DNA of 64,000 nt from Caccoplasma_A sp045587545 (GCA_045587545.1 JAZNCN010000010.1:1-64000), one strand, 5' to 3'; positions 31,857 through 42,259 are shown, counted from the stretch's first letter. The notes: generated from the letters alone by a model not told the origin. Translations and numbers: made by a program.

Positions 31857-33671
31857 ATGAACGCCGAGACATTAAAAAATATAAAGAATATTATATCTGT
31901 AATGCCCGAAAAACCCGGCGTTTATCAATATTTTGACAAAGAGGGAACAATTATATATGTGGGCAAGGCGAAAAATCTTAAACGCAGGGTCTCTTCATAT
32001 TTTAATAAAAATAATCAGAGTGTAAAGACAAATATGCTGGTCAGGCATATTGAAAGTCTCAAATACTTCATTGTTGAGAGCGAAGAAGATGCACTGCATC
32101 TTGAAAACTCCATGATTAAAGAGTATCAGCCTAAATACAACATACTACTAAAAGATGACAAAACTTACCCATGGATTGTTATTAAAAAAGAGCCATTCCC
32201 TCGTATATTTCTTACAAGGAGTGTAATAAAAGATGGCTCAAAATATTACGGGCCGTATAGCAATGTAGGTATGGCAAAAGTTGTTTTATCGCTAATAAAA
32301 AGACTGTATCCCATTCGCTCATGCCCGCACATTCTTACCAACGACAGAATAAAAAACGGGAAATACTCTAAATGCTTGGAATTTCATATTAAAAACTGCA
32401 ACGCTCCATGCGTTGGATTAGAGAACAGCGAAAAGTACGATGAGTATATACGACAGGCGCGACAAATCCTTAATGGGGAGACAGCGCAACTCTCGCAAAT
32501 TTTAATTGGAGAGATGCAAAAATTGTCTTCTGATTTAAAATTTGAGGAGGCACAAAAAGTTAAAGAGAAATATTTAATGCTTGAGAACTATCGCTCAAAA
32601 TCAGTCATTGTAAATTCAAGCGTTAATAATGTCGATGTTTTCGGATACGACGATTACGAAGGTAACGCATATATTAATTATATGAACATACGAGAGGGTG
32701 CCATTATCCAGAGCATGACTATATCATATAAAAAGAGGTTAGACGAGGAGAAAGAATATATATTGGCACTTGGAATTACAGAATTGCGCGAAAGATTCGG
32801 TAGCAATGCTCGCGAAATTATCGTACCTTTTGAATTTGGAGTAGAGTCAGCCAACTATATAATTACCGTTCCTCAACGAGGAGACAAACGTCATCTTTTA
32901 GAGATTTCTACAAAAAATGCGATTCAATATCGAATTGACATAACAAAACAATCGGAAAAACTAAATCCGGAGCAAAGAACAACAAGAATACTCACACAAC
33001 TCGCAAAAGATTTCAGGTTAAAAGAGCTCCCGAGACATATGGAGTGCTTTGACAACTCAAACATTCAAGGGACAAATGCTGTTTCTGCTTGCGTGGTATT
33101 CAAAAATGCCAAGCCTTCAAAAAAGGAGTATCGCCATTTTAACGTAAAAACTGTTGTTGGAGCAAATGATTATGCTACAATGCACGAAGTGATATTTCGC
33201 CGATACCGCCGAATGATTGATGAAGGAGCAACTTTACCTCAACTAATAGTAGTTGACGGGGGTAAAGGGCAACTCAGCGTTGCCATTGAATCATTAAAAG
33301 AGTTAGGTTTATACGGAAAAATTGCGATTATCGGTATTGCCGAAAGGCTGGAAGAGATATACTTTCCCAACGACCCAATACCTCTATATATCGATAAAAA
33401 CTCCGAATCACTGAGAGTTATACAACATATGCGCGATGAGGCCCACCGTTTTGGCATAACACATCACCGCAAAAAAAGAAGCAAAGCTCAAATATCTTCA
33501 GAACTCGACTCAATTAAAGGTATTGGAGAAAAGAGCAAACAGATGTTACTCAAAGAGTTTAAGAGTGTGAAAAGAATAAAAGAGGCTGATTATGAGAGCA
33601 TTGCAAAAATAATAGGAAATTCAAAAGCGTCTCATTTGATTAAAGCACTAAACAACAAAGAGGTTAATTGA
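31857..33671 (+). CDS. uvrC: Excinuclease ABC subunit C
   Basis: This 604-residue nuclease makes both cuts in nucleotide excision repair. The N-terminal GIY-YIG domain shows GVYQYFDKEGTIIYVGKAKNLKRRV. A UvrB-binding UVR motif is at about residues 205-240 (EMQKLSSDLKFEEAQKVKEKY). The RNase H-like C-terminal nuclease has MECFDNSNIQG and LIVVDGGKGQL. Terminal helix-hairpin-helix motifs show IKGIGEKSKQMLL. It begins a short group with dtd, a MazG-type gene and deoC. Confidence 0.96.
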   Translation: MNAETLKNIKNIISVMPEKPGVYQYFDKEGTIIYVGKAKNLKRRVSSYFNKNNQSVKTNMLVRHIESLKYFIVESEEDALHLENSMIKEYQPKYNILLKDDKTYPWIVIKKEPFPRIFLTRSVIKDGSKYYGPYSNVGMAKVVLSLIKRLYPIRSCPHILTNDRIKNGKYSKCLEFHIKNCNAPCVGLENSEKYDEYIRQARQILNGETAQLSQILIGEMQKLSSDLKFEEAQKVKEKYLMLENYRSKSVIVNSSVNNVDVFGYDDYEGNAYINYMNIREGAIIQSMTISYKKRLDEEKEYILALGITELRERFGSNAREIIVPFEFGVESANYIITVPQRGDKRHLLEISTKNAIQYRIDITKQSEKLNPEQRTTRILTQLAKDFRLKELPRHMECFDNSNIQGTNAVSACVVFKNAKPSKKEYRHFNVKTVVGANDYATMHEVIFRRYRRMIDEGATLPQLIVVDGGKGQLSVAIESLKELGLYGKIAIIGIAERLEEIYFPNDPIPLYIDKNSESLRVIQHMRDEAHRFGITHHRKKRSKAQISSELDSIKGIGEKSKQMLLKEFKSVKRIKEADYESIAKIIGNSKASHLIKALNNKEVN

Positions 33672-33707
33672 TAAATTATAATTAATTTCGTACACAAATT
33701 AATATCT

Positions 33708-34160
33708 ATGAGAGTTGTTATACAAAGAGTAAACAGAGCATCAGTAACAATAGATGGTAAACTAAAATCATCTATTGAGAAAGGGCTATTAATACTACTT
33801 GGCATTGAAGAGGCAGATACCGACGAAGATATAAAGTGGCTGGCAGCTAAAACTGTAAATCTTCGTATATTTGACGATGAAAACGGCATAATGAACCTTT
33901 CAGTTAAAGATATTGACGGAGAAGTTCTAGTTGTGAGCCAATTCACACTATATGCAGCAACAAAAAAGGGTAACAGACCATCATATATAAGGGCTGCCGG
34001 GCACAACACAGCAATTCCAATGTATGAAAACTTCTGCAACGAGATATCAACTTTAACAGGCAAAGAGACTAAACAAGGAGAGTTTGGTGCCGATATGCTG
34101 GTTGCTCTTGAAAACAGCGGACCCGTTACTATAATAATAGACTCAAAAAACAGAGAATAG
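33708..34160 (+). CDS. dtd: D-aminoacyl-tRNA deacylase
   Basis: This 150-residue enzyme hydrolyses D-amino acids wrongly attached to tRNA. The two active-site motifs are present: VVSQFTLYA (about 80-88) and ENSGPVTI (about 137-144), the latter with the cis Gly-Pro pair that gives chirality control. It follows uvrC by 36 bp and touches the next gene directly. Confidence 0.95.
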   Translation: MRVVIQRVNRASVTIDGKLKSSIEKGLLILLGIEEADTDEDIKWLAAKTVNLRIFDDENGIMNLSVKDIDGEVLVVSQFTLYAATKKGNRPSYIRAAGHNTAIPMYENFCNEISTLTGKETKQGEFGADMLVALENSGPVTIIIDSKNRE

Positions 34161-34484
34161 ATGAAGATTAGTGAGGCGCAACAGATTGTTGACAAATGGA
34201 TAAAAAGCTATGGTAAGCGCTACTTTAATGAACTTACTAATATGGCTATTCTAACAGAAGAAGTGGGAGAGGTAGCACGCATAATATCGCGAAAATATGG
34301 AGAACAATCGTTTAAGGAGAGCGATAAAGAGAAAGAACTCTCTGACGAATTGGCAGATGTTTTATGGGTAGTAATATGTATAGCCAACCAAACCGGCATT
34401 GACCTTACAGAGGCATTTGAAAAGAACATAAAAAAGAAAACCGATAGAGATAATAAACGACATATAAATAATCCAAAATTATAA
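34161..34484 (+). CDS. MazG-type nucleotide pyrophosphohydrolase
   Basis: This 107-residue all-helical protein has the MazG metal-binding pattern LTEEVGEVARI and, 22 residues later, LSDELADVLWVV (EExxE...ExxD). Members cleave nucleoside triphosphates, often non-canonical ones, to the monophosphate. It starts at the base after the dtd stop and ends 6 bp before deoC, so it is a member of the uvrC-dtd-deoC transcript. The exact substrate is unknown. Confidence 0.85.
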   Translation: MKISEAQQIVDKWIKSYGKRYFNELTNMAILTEEVGEVARIISRKYGEQSFKESDKEKELSDELADVLWVVICIANQTGIDLTEAFEKNIKKKTDRDNKRHINNPKL

Positions 34485-34490
34485 AACAAG

Positions 34491-35357
34491 ATGGACAGAT
34501 ATAACGAAGCTATCGCAAAATATGAGAAGAATCTTAACGACGAAATCGTAAAGAATGAGGTTGAAAATTTGCTTAAAGCTCATCTAAATGAGAATTGTAA
34601 CGAAGAGGTATATAAAACTATATTCTCATGTATGGATTTAACAACTTTGAACGTAACAGACAATTACGAATCTGTCTCAAAGTTAGTTGAAATGGTAAAT
34701 AAAATGGATAATGACTACTCAAATATACCAAATGTTGCTGCTATTTGCGTATATCCTAACTTTGTAACGGCCGTGAGAGGTACTCTTGAAGTTTCAGATG
34801 TAAATGTAGCATCAGTATCAGGAGGTTTCCCCTCATCTCAAACTTTCTCAGAGATTAAGGCAATTGAGGCAGGACTTGCAATAAAAGATGGAGCTGACGA
34901 ACTTGACATAGTAATGAATGTTGGTAACTTCGTAATTGGTAATTACGAAGATATGTGTGACGAAATTAATGAAATAAAAGAAATTTGCGGTGAAGCTAAA
35001 CTAAAAGTTATCCTTGAAACCGGGGCACTGGAGAGTGCCGAGAACATCAGAAAGGCTGCCATACTCTCAATATACGCAGGTGCAGATTTTATAAAAACAT
35101 CAACCGGTAAAATAGGAGTTGGCGCAACTCCCGAAGCATTCTACGTTATGTGTAATACTGTTAAAGATTACTACAATGAAACAGGCACTAAAATAGGGGT
35201 AAAAGCAGCCGGCGGCATTAAAACAGCGTCAGATGCTACAAAATACTATACAATAGTTAAAGAGGTATTGGGAGAAGGCTGGCTAAATAAAGAGTTTTTC
35301 CGCATAGGTGCTGCAGGATTAGCAAATAATCTTATAGCTGCTATTAACCAAGAGTAA
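34491..35357 (+). CDS. deoC: Deoxyribose-phosphate aldolase
   Basis: This 288-residue class I aldolase splits 2-deoxyribose 5-phosphate to glyceraldehyde 3-phosphate and acetaldehyde. The Schiff-base lysine is in FIKTSTGKIGVGAT and the proton-relay lysine in GVKAAGGIKTASDA; GADELDIVMNVG is also conserved. The long N-terminal extension of about 60 residues fits the longer DeoC form. It ends in a strong terminator. Confidence 0.95.
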   Translation: MDRYNEAIAKYEKNLNDEIVKNEVENLLKAHLNENCNEEVYKTIFSCMDLTTLNVTDNYESVSKLVEMVNKMDNDYSNIPNVAAICVYPNFVTAVRGTLEVSDVNVASVSGGFPSSQTFSEIKAIEAGLAIKDGADELDIVMNVGNFVIGNYEDMCDEINEIKEICGEAKLKVILETGALESAENIRKAAILSIYAGADFIKTSTGKIGVGATPEAFYVMCNTVKDYYNETGTKIGVKAAGGIKTASDATKYYTIVKEVLGEGWLNKEFFRIGAAGLANNLIAAINQE

Positions 35358-35383
35358 TCGTATATAACTAATTACTAAATAAT

Positions 35384-35415
35384 AAACCCCAAGAGCTACA
35401 TGCTTTTGGGGTTTT
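35384..35415 (+). terminator. Terminator after deoC
   Basis: AAACCCCAAGAGC (35384-35396) pairs with GCTTTTGGGGTTT (35402-35414) with one G-U pair. It lies between convergent genes and can act in both directions. Confidence 0.8.
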
Positions 35416-35437
35416 ATAGTTAAATATTAAGAGATCT

Positions 35438-36412
35438 TTAATAGTTGCGCTCTATGATATAGTCAAGAATATCGCATAGAGCATTTTTGATAGAAGAATC
35501 TTTAAATACCGACAATGCATTAAGTGCTTCAATTTTAAAGCCCTGCATCACTTTCTCTGCATATTCAATTCCTCCTCGCTCTTTTGCATACTCAACCAAA
35601 GTAAATATCTCATCATCTGTTAGTGATTGGTTCATCAGAAAAGCCTTCATCTCCTCATTTTTAGCATCATTTGACGATAATATAGCATATAAAAGTGGCA
35701 ATGAAACTTTACCCTCTTTTAGATCTGAACCTGTAGGCTTGCCGACAATATCATCTGTAAAATAATCGAAAATATCATCTCGGATTTGAAAACACATTCC
35801 TAAATTTTCACCGAAAACTGCAACTGCATTCAGTTCTTCAATTGAAGCACCACTTGCCCAAGCTCCCATCTTCATACAAGACGAGAATAATGATGCAGTT
35901 TTTTGTCTAATCACTTTATAATAGCGTTGCTCATCAAGGATATGCTCATCTGCAGTTTCAATTTGGTCAATTTCACCTTTAGCCAACTCTTTACCGAGTT
36001 CTGCTATCATATCAATTATGGATATGTTACCGGATTTTATCGCAGATTGTAGAGCGCATGATACGAAAAAATCTCCTACTAAAACGGCAATACGGTTATC
36101 CCATATTGAGTTTACTGTTTTTCTGCCACGACGTAAAGGAGAACTATCTACCACATCATCATGTATAAGACTTGCATTATGCAAAAGCTCCACTGATACA
36201 GCAGCACTTAATGTTGCATCATTTATTTTGCCAAACAGACGCGAACTTAGTATTACCAACATAGGTCGAATTTGTTTGCCCTTTGACTGCAAATAATAGT
36301 CAATTACACTCTTTAACAGTACATTGTCTGTATCAAGAGCTTGAGCAAGAGAAGAGTTAAAACTATTCAATTCAACCCCAATCGCACTTTTTATGGTCTC
36401 CTTTATATTCAT
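35438..36412 (-). CDS. Trans-isoprenyl diphosphate synthase (octaprenyl/heptaprenyl type)
   Basis: This 324-residue prenyl elongase has first Asp-rich motif LIHDDVVDSSPLRRG (about residues 78-92) and second RDDIFDYFTDD (about 213-223). KGKQIRPMLVILS and GKPTGSDLKEGKVSLPLL are also conserved. It likely makes the side chain of menaquinone. I start at MNIKETIKSAIG (36412); an ATG seven codons upstream is less like relatives. It is divergent from polA with overlapping promoter regions. Confidence 0.88.
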   Translation of the reverse strand: MNIKETIKSAIGVELNSFNSSLAQALDTDNVLLKSVIDYYLQSKGKQIRPMLVILSSRLFGKINDATLSAAVSVELLHNASLIHDDVVDSSPLRRGRKTVNSIWDNRIAVLVGDFFVSCALQSAIKSGNISIIDMIAELGKELAKGEIDQIETADEHILDEQRYYKVIRQKTASLFSSCMKMGAWASGASIEELNAVAVFGENLGMCFQIRDDIFDYFTDDIVGKPTGSDLKEGKVSLPLLYAILSSNDAKNEEMKAFLMNQSLTDDEIFTLVEYAKERGGIEYAEKVMQGFKIEALNALSVFKDSSIKNALCDILDYIIERNY

Positions 36413-36430
36413 ACAATCATTAATAAGTTG

Positions 36431-36438
36431 CAAAAATA
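36431..36438 (-). promoter_or_regulatory. -7 box of the prenyl synthase gene
   Basis: The minus strand reads TATTTTTG, an exact TAnnTTTG match 18 nt before the chosen ATG. No clear -33 element. Confidence 0.4.
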
Positions 36439-36461
36439 GTAATAAAACGAGAGAAAATCCC

Positions 36462-36469
36462 TATCTTTA
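36462..36469 (+). promoter_or_regulatory. -7-like box of polA
   Basis: TATCTTTA matches TAnnTTTG except for the last base and lies 34 nt before the chosen polA ATG. Confidence 0.35.
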
Positions 36470-36503
36470 CATAAAATTAGAGAAATATTTTATACTTATT
36501 CTG

Positions 36504-39290
36504 ATGAAAAAACTGTTTTTATTAGATGCATACGCTCTTATATACCGTGCATACTACGCATTTATAAAAAATCCACGTATAAATTCAAAGGGATTAAATA
36601 CATCTGCAATATATGGGTTTGTAACAACATTAGAGGAGGTTTTAAAAAAGGAGGAGCCGACACATATAGCTGTTGCATTTGACCCTTCTGGTCCTACATT
36701 CAGACACGAAATGTATGAACAATACAAGGCTCAACGCGAGGAGACACCCGAAGCAATACGCAGTGCTGTGCCTATTATTAAAGAGATATTGGCTGCATAC
36801 AACATTCCCGTACTTGAAGTTTGCGGTTACGAAGCAGATGATGTTATCGGAACAATCGCAAAACTTGCCGAAAAAAAGGGATTTGACACATACATGATGA
36901 CCCCTGACAAAGATTTTGGACAATTGGTAAGTGAGCATGTATTCCAATACAAACCTCGCCACGGAGGAGGATATGATATATATGGTGTTGACGAGGTGAA
37001 AGAGAAATACGAAATAAGAGACCCTCTTATGATTATAGATATGCTGGGGCTTATGGGCGATAGTGCTGACAATATTCCCGGTTGCCCCGGCGTAGGAGAG
37101 AAAACGGCAATTAAGTTGATCAACGAATTTGGTTCAATTGAAAATCTAATTACCTCAACTGAAAAATTGAAAGGAGCTTTAAAACTAAAAATTGAAAATA
37201 ATATTGAACAAATAAAATTCTCAAAATTTTTAGCAACAATAAAAATTGATGTCCCAATAAATTTTGATGAGGATAGTTTGATATATGTAAAACCCGACGA
37301 AGGTAAACTATCCGAAATTTTTGCCGAACTTGAGTTTCGTAACCTTGCCGAAAAAATTTTAGGAAAAAATACAACTCAAGAGACAACTGAAAAAAAAGAG
37401 GTAAAAAAAGTTCAAACTCAACCCTCGCTCTTTGATTTATTTGCGACCGATGAGACGGAAAATTCAGAATATCAAAATGTAGCAGCCTCAAATAATCGTC
37501 CCCATAGTTACTATATTATTGATAATGAGGCTAAAATAAGAGATTTAGCCTTAAAATTAGAGAGTTCTGAAAAGTTTGCATTTGACACAGAAACAACATC
37601 AGTTGAGCCAATAAATGCAAAATTGGTTGGAATGTCATTCTCAATAAAGGAAGACGAGGCATTTTATGTTCCGGTCCCCGAAGATGATGAAGAGGCTAAA
37701 AAAATTGTTGATATTTTTAGAGGTGCTCTCGAGAATGAGAAATCTCAAAAAATTGGACAAAATATAAAGTACGACTACATTGTTATGAAAAACTATGGTG
37801 TTGAGTTGAAAGGTGAAATTTTTGACACCATGGTCGCTCACTATCTGTTACAACCTGACGGACATCACAACATGGACTACTTAGCCGAGGTATATCTTGG
37901 ACACAAAACCATAAGCATTGAAAATTTGATTGGAGCAAAAGGGAAAAACCAACGCTCAATGAGAGATGTTCCCTTGGTAGAAATTTGTGAATATGCAGCC
38001 GAAGATGCCGATATTACATTAAGATTGAAAAATGTTTTTGAACAAAAATTAAAAGATGAAAGTCTTGAGGAGCTATTCTACAAGATTGAGATGCCTCTTG
38101 TAAGGGTACTTGGCGATATGGAGATTGAGGGTGCAAGAATTGATACTAAAACTTTAAGTGAAAGTTCGCAAATACTTACTCAACGTGCCATAGAGATAGA
38201 GAACAAGATCTTTGAACTTTCAGGCGAGATATTCAATGTAAACTCGCCACGCCAAGTAGGAGAGATACTATTTGTAAAACTTAAAATTGACCCCAAAGCA
38301 AAACCATCTAAACAGGGTGGTTATTCAACATCTGAAGAGGTGCTTACAAAACTGATAAACAGACACCCCATAGTATCACTTATCCTTGAATACAGAGGTC
38401 TTAAAAAGCTATTAAGCACATATATAAATGCCCTTCCTGAATTAATTAACACCCGAACAGGGAAGATACATACTTCATTTAACCAAACAGTTACTGCAAC
38501 AGGCAGATTAAGTTCAAGCAACCCTAATTTACAAAATATACCCATACGCGATGATAACGGCAAAGAGATTAGAAAAGCATTTATTCCTAACGAAGGAGAG
38601 CTATTCTTCTCGGCAGATTATTCTCAAATTGAACTTCGAATAATGGCTCATTTAAGTGAAGATGAAAATATGGTTGCAGCATTTAAATCGGGCGAAGATA
38701 TACATGCTGCCACCGCAGCAAAGATTTTTAATATCCCCGTAAGTGAGGTTACAAGCGACATGCGCCGAAAAGCAAAAACTGCAAATTTTGGCATTATTTA
38801 TGGCATATCAGCCTTTGGATTGGCTGAAAGGTTAAATATATCACGAAGCGAAGCAAAAGCCCTTATAGACGGTTATTTCATCTCATTCCCCGGTGTGCGC
38901 AAATATATGGATAAAAGTATTGAGATTGCTCGAGAAAAAGGGTATGTCGAGACTATAACAGGGCGTAGGAGAGTGCTACAAGATATAAATTCACACAACA
39001 GCATTGTAAGAGGATATGCAGAGCGAAATGCTATAAATGCACCAATACAAGGAAGTGCTGCCGATATAATAAAAATAGCAATGATTCGTATTGCAAAAAG
39101 GATAAAAGAGGAACGATTACAGTCAAAAATGATTATTCAAGTACACGATGAGTTAAATTTCAGTGTTCCTCAAAACGAACTTGAAAAAATTAAAGAGATT
39201 GTATCTTACGAAATGGCAAATGCATACTTAATGAATGTACCTCTAATAGCTGATATGGGCAGTGGTAAGAATTGGCTTGAAGCTCACTAA
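36504..39290 (+). CDS. polA: DNA polymerase I
   Basis: This protein has 928 residues and three domains. The 5'-3' exonuclease (about 1-290) has LFLLDAYALIYRAYYAF and GDSADNIPGCPGVGEKTA. The 3'-5' proofreading domain (about 330-520) has FAFDTETTS and its DxE pair. The polymerase (about 530-928) has motif A FFSADYSQIELRIMAHLS, motif B RRKAKTANFGIIYGIS and motif C QVHDELNF. The start at MKKLFLLDAY is chosen because 37 upstream codons in the same frame are not family-like and include the promoter. It is convergent with the GNAT gene, 14 bp away. Confidence 0.96.
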   Translation: MKKLFLLDAYALIYRAYYAFIKNPRINSKGLNTSAIYGFVTTLEEVLKKEEPTHIAVAFDPSGPTFRHEMYEQYKAQREETPEAIRSAVPIIKEILAAYNIPVLEVCGYEADDVIGTIAKLAEKKGFDTYMMTPDKDFGQLVSEHVFQYKPRHGGGYDIYGVDEVKEKYEIRDPLMIIDMLGLMGDSADNIPGCPGVGEKTAIKLINEFGSIENLITSTEKLKGALKLKIENNIEQIKFSKFLATIKIDVPINFDEDSLIYVKPDEGKLSEIFAELEFRNLAEKILGKNTTQETTEKKEVKKVQTQPSLFDLFATDETENSEYQNVAASNNRPHSYYIIDNEAKIRDLALKLESSEKFAFDTETTSVEPINAKLVGMSFSIKEDEAFYVPVPEDDEEAKKIVDIFRGALENEKSQKIGQNIKYDYIVMKNYGVELKGEIFDTMVAHYLLQPDGHHNMDYLAEVYLGHKTISIENLIGAKGKNQRSMRDVPLVEICEYAAEDADITLRLKNVFEQKLKDESLEELFYKIEMPLVRVLGDMEIEGARIDTKTLSESSQILTQRAIEIENKIFELSGEIFNVNSPRQVGEILFVKLKIDPKAKPSKQGGYSTSEEVLTKLINRHPIVSLILEYRGLKKLLSTYINALPELINTRTGKIHTSFNQTVTATGRLSSSNPNLQNIPIRDDNGKEIRKAFIPNEGELFFSADYSQIELRIMAHLSEDENMVAAFKSGEDIHAATAAKIFNIPVSEVTSDMRRKAKTANFGIIYGISAFGLAERLNISRSEAKALIDGYFISFPGVRKYMDKSIEIAREKGYVETITGRRRVLQDINSHNSIVRGYAERNAINAPIQGSAADIIKIAMIRIAKRIKEERLQSKMIIQVHDELNFSVPQNELEKIKEIVSYEMANAYLMNVPLIADMGSGKNWLEAH

Positions 39291-39304
39291 TATTAATACA
39301 AAAC

Positions 39305-40909
39305 TTAATATTTGAACCTTTTAAACTTGTATTCACTACTCTTAAGCGGATAAAGACTAAAAAGTTCAGCAATACTTATAAGGTTGTCAGAGATATTTTT
39401 GGCAACCTTTTCTACTCTACCCTCTCCCACTCTGAACAAACCATTATTAAAAGATAAGATATCATCTGACACAGCTACCTCAAAACTATCATTAGGATAT
39501 AATGATGCATATGTCGAGAGGTATCTTTCAACATTTATCACTCTATATTGAGGCAGATTTAATTCATCATCACCTGTACCAAAATCAAAATCTATATCAT
39601 TTAAAAGTTGAACAGGAGAAGATTCTTGCTTTGAAAAGCCCATACCTTCATACCATTGAACAAGACCTTTATCTCCGGGTATAAGCATACATCTATTACC
39701 ACCATTGCGATTTATACACTCAAAAATATCAATCATCAAAGATCGTGCATAACCCTTATTCCTATAATCTCCACGTGTAGTAAGACCGTATATATAGGGA
39801 CATAATGAGATATTATCTTTAAAAAGAAAAAGGTCGGCAGAAGATACAATCATATCCCTATCATGCAACAAATAGCTCTTACCAAATGGGCGAATTTCTC
39901 TTATATATCTTTCAATAAACTCTTCGTCATCGCCAAAAGCTTCACGCCAAAGCATTGCAACCTCCTCAGCTTCAATATTGAGTTTTATCTCTTCAATTTT
40001 TTCTTCGTTTCCTACAAGTTCTATCAAACTGAATTTTGGATATAACATTATAGGCTGATACGATAATTTGGCTGTACGTAACCCTTGAATACCCAAATCT
40101 TCCTCACGATTTATGTAACAAAAATTTGAAGGTAATGAGTTTGCCAAAAGATTATTTACCATAGCAAAACTACCCTCATATTTAGCACTGCCTTTCTCTA
40201 CATGAACACAAAACGTATGCTCATTTATGGCTGAACCATACGAAAAAGCCACAAGCTCCTCCTCTACATATAGTGCCACTCCTCGCAAGTCAAGCTCCTC
40301 AAAATTGTCCATTCCTCGCTCAATAGCATCACGTTCGTTAATATATTCGCGAATGTTGGCATTTTCCTTACCCACATACCACTCTTCAAGCAAATTCATT
40401 ACTTCTGTCTTATGGCGACTTGAAAGCGGCTCAAAAGAGAAATTATAGAGTTTCTTAAAGGTGTTTATATGATTTCTCTTTGGCTGTAACTTTTTGCCTG
40501 AAAGAGTTTGCAATTGAGAAGCATTATATATGTAGTCGAATTGTTCTCTGCAAGGGTATAAATAATAATTGCAAAATGAATGAGAAGCTCTAATTTTTTC
40601 GGTAAAGTTAGATGATAATCCAGCCATTTTTAGAGGTTGGGCGTTTGAATTTGTATATTCAACAATTTTATTGAATGCCGAAAGATTATCACCCTCCCCT
40701 ATAGGCTCAATATAAATATAATCAGTACTATCATTACCTCTAAAACGGACAAATATAAAACCATCTTGCTCTGCAATTTCGGTACTATACTTACACGCCC
40801 AACAAAATATATTGGCAAAGGCAAAATCGCAACTTCCCTCTCCCATCTTAAACGATGAGCGGTCAAATATCTTCTTATCTTCAATAGCTACAGGTCTGAA
40901 TTCAAGCAT
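39305..40909 (-). CDS. DUF2156 domain fused to a GNAT acetyltransferase domain
   Basis: This 534-residue two-part protein has an N-terminal DUF2156 / lysyl-transferase-like domain (residues 1-280; CDFAFANIFCWA, then KLQPKRNHINTFKK and FCYINREEDLG). The C-terminal part (about 310-530) is a GNAT domain with an acetyl-CoA loop in LTTRGDYRNKGYARSLM and a GDKGLVQWYEGMGF segment. DUF2156 relates to the catalytic part of aminoacyl-phosphatidylglycerol synthases. The substrate is unknown. I start at MLEFRPVAIEDK by comparison with relatives. No clear operon partner. Confidence 0.8.
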   Translation of the reverse strand: MLEFRPVAIEDKKIFDRSSFKMGEGSCDFAFANIFCWACKYSTEIAEQDGFIFVRFRGNDSTDYIYIEPIGEGDNLSAFNKIVEYTNSNAQPLKMAGLSSNFTEKIRASHSFCNYYLYPCREQFDYIYNASQLQTLSGKKLQPKRNHINTFKKLYNFSFEPLSSRHKTEVMNLLEEWYVGKENANIREYINERDAIERGMDNFEELDLRGVALYVEEELVAFSYGSAINEHTFCVHVEKGSAKYEGSFAMVNNLLANSLPSNFCYINREEDLGIQGLRTAKLSYQPIMLYPKFSLIELVGNEEKIEEIKLNIEAEEVAMLWREAFGDDEEFIERYIREIRPFGKSYLLHDRDMIVSSADLFLFKDNISLCPYIYGLTTRGDYRNKGYARSLMIDIFECINRNGGNRCMLIPGDKGLVQWYEGMGFSKQESSPVQLLNDIDFDFGTGDDELNLPQYRVINVERYLSTYASLYPNDSFEVAVSDDILSFNNGLFRVGEGRVEKVAKNISDNLISIAELFSLYPLKSSEYKFKRFKY

Positions 40910-40951
40910 ATAGTACATAAAGTTATGCAAAAGTACAAAAAAGAGGGCAAA

Positions 40952-42259
40952 TCAGTACTCCTTAGGTAAATTTTTACCTGTTGTAATATATGCAGGAGCA
41001 ATATAGTGATATCCCGACGCATTTTGAAAGATTCTTAACCCAAACATTGACACAGAAGAGCATATATGCTCTGTTATTTCGCTCTTTACGCTCTCATACC
41101 CTTTCCATTCGGTTATTGAAGTAAAACAGTATAGCTCAAGGGGCACTCCATTATCAGCAGGCGGCAAAAGCCTTACCATACACATTAACGATTTGTTTAT
41201 AAGAGTATGAGACTCGGCATATAGCTGAACGTATGCCCTAAATAAGCCAAGATTCGTATCTATTGTCCCGTTTACCAACCCTTCACTATTATTAGTATTC
41301 ATCTCAATACCCTCTTCCCTATTCTTCTCCTTCTGAATAATATAATCTTTCAAAATATCTACCTTTTTAATCTCCTCTAACTGCTCTCCAGTCAATGGTT
41401 TTATAGTTGAAGCTTCAATCATTACCGCAACTCTTATTCTTCGCCCGCCGCTTTGCTGCATTGCTCTCCAATTTTGCATAGGTTCTGAAATAAGCGAATA
41501 AGGGGGGATTGTAACAATAGTATGGTCAAAATTACGCACCTTAACAGTATTAAGAGTTATGTCAAGAACTATTCCATTTACCTTTTCATTATCTGCTGTT
41601 ATCCAATCTCCTTTACGCAAAACATCGTTTTGAGACAACTGAACTCCTGCCACCAAACCCAATATAGTATCCTTAAAAACCAACATTAATACGGCAGCAA
41701 AAGCACCTAAACCGGTAATCAGATTAATAGGAGATTTGTTTATTATAATTGATACTACTATAATCAGCATTAAGGTTATTACAACTCCACGAAACAGCTG
41801 TAACAACCCGTGCATAGGAATATTCTTAGTGTGCTCTTTATTCTCCAGAATCTTCCATAGAATACCTAATATGTAGTTAATATAAATTGAAAAGGATATA
41901 ACAAAATATATCCAACATATGCGTTCAAGAAGTTTTATTAACTTCGGATAATCATCATATATCAATGGTAAAAATGATAGAATAAGAATAGGCGGAAGCA
42001 CATAAATAAGACGGACAAAGATATTATTTTGTGCAAGCATTCTTAGTATCGTTGCTTTTCTCCTTTTTAAGATTACAATAGATATACGATGAATTATAAA
42101 TTTTAATAGCCACGATAACAAAAACGATAATAGAATTAATATCAATACAAATATCCAACCATCTGCTTTATTGGCAAAATCTGTTGTAAATCCCCATCTC
42201 CTGAATAAATCCTCAATAAAAATTGTAAGTTTATCTGAAATAGAAAAAACCTCTTGCAT
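40952..42259 (-). CDS. MscS-family mechanosensitive ion channel (YbdG-like)
   Basis: This 435-residue protein has about five N-terminal membrane helices. The MscS core follows: LITGLGAFAAVLMLVFKD is the pore-lining helix with small residues, then LGLVAGVQLSQNDVLRKGDWI leads into the beta domain (VNGIVLDITLNTVKVRNFDHTIVTIP). The C-terminal part carries a YbdG-like extension. It likely releases solutes under osmotic down-shock. It is leftward and not tightly linked to neighbours. Confidence 0.88.
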   Translation of the reverse strand: MQEVFSISDKLTIFIEDLFRRWGFTTDFANKADGWIFVLILILLSFLLSWLLKFIIHRISIVILKRRKATILRMLAQNNIFVRLIYVLPPILILSFLPLIYDDYPKLIKLLERICWIYFVISFSIYINYILGILWKILENKEHTKNIPMHGLLQLFRGVVITLMLIIVVSIIINKSPINLITGLGAFAAVLMLVFKDTILGLVAGVQLSQNDVLRKGDWITADNEKVNGIVLDITLNTVKVRNFDHTIVTIPPYSLISEPMQNWRAMQQSGGRRIRVAVMIEASTIKPLTGEQLEEIKKVDILKDYIIQKEKNREEGIEMNTNNSEGLVNGTIDTNLGLFRAYVQLYAESHTLINKSLMCMVRLLPPADNGVPLELYCFTSITEWKGYESVKSEITEHICSSVSMFGLRIFQNASGYHYIAPAYITTGKNLPKEY

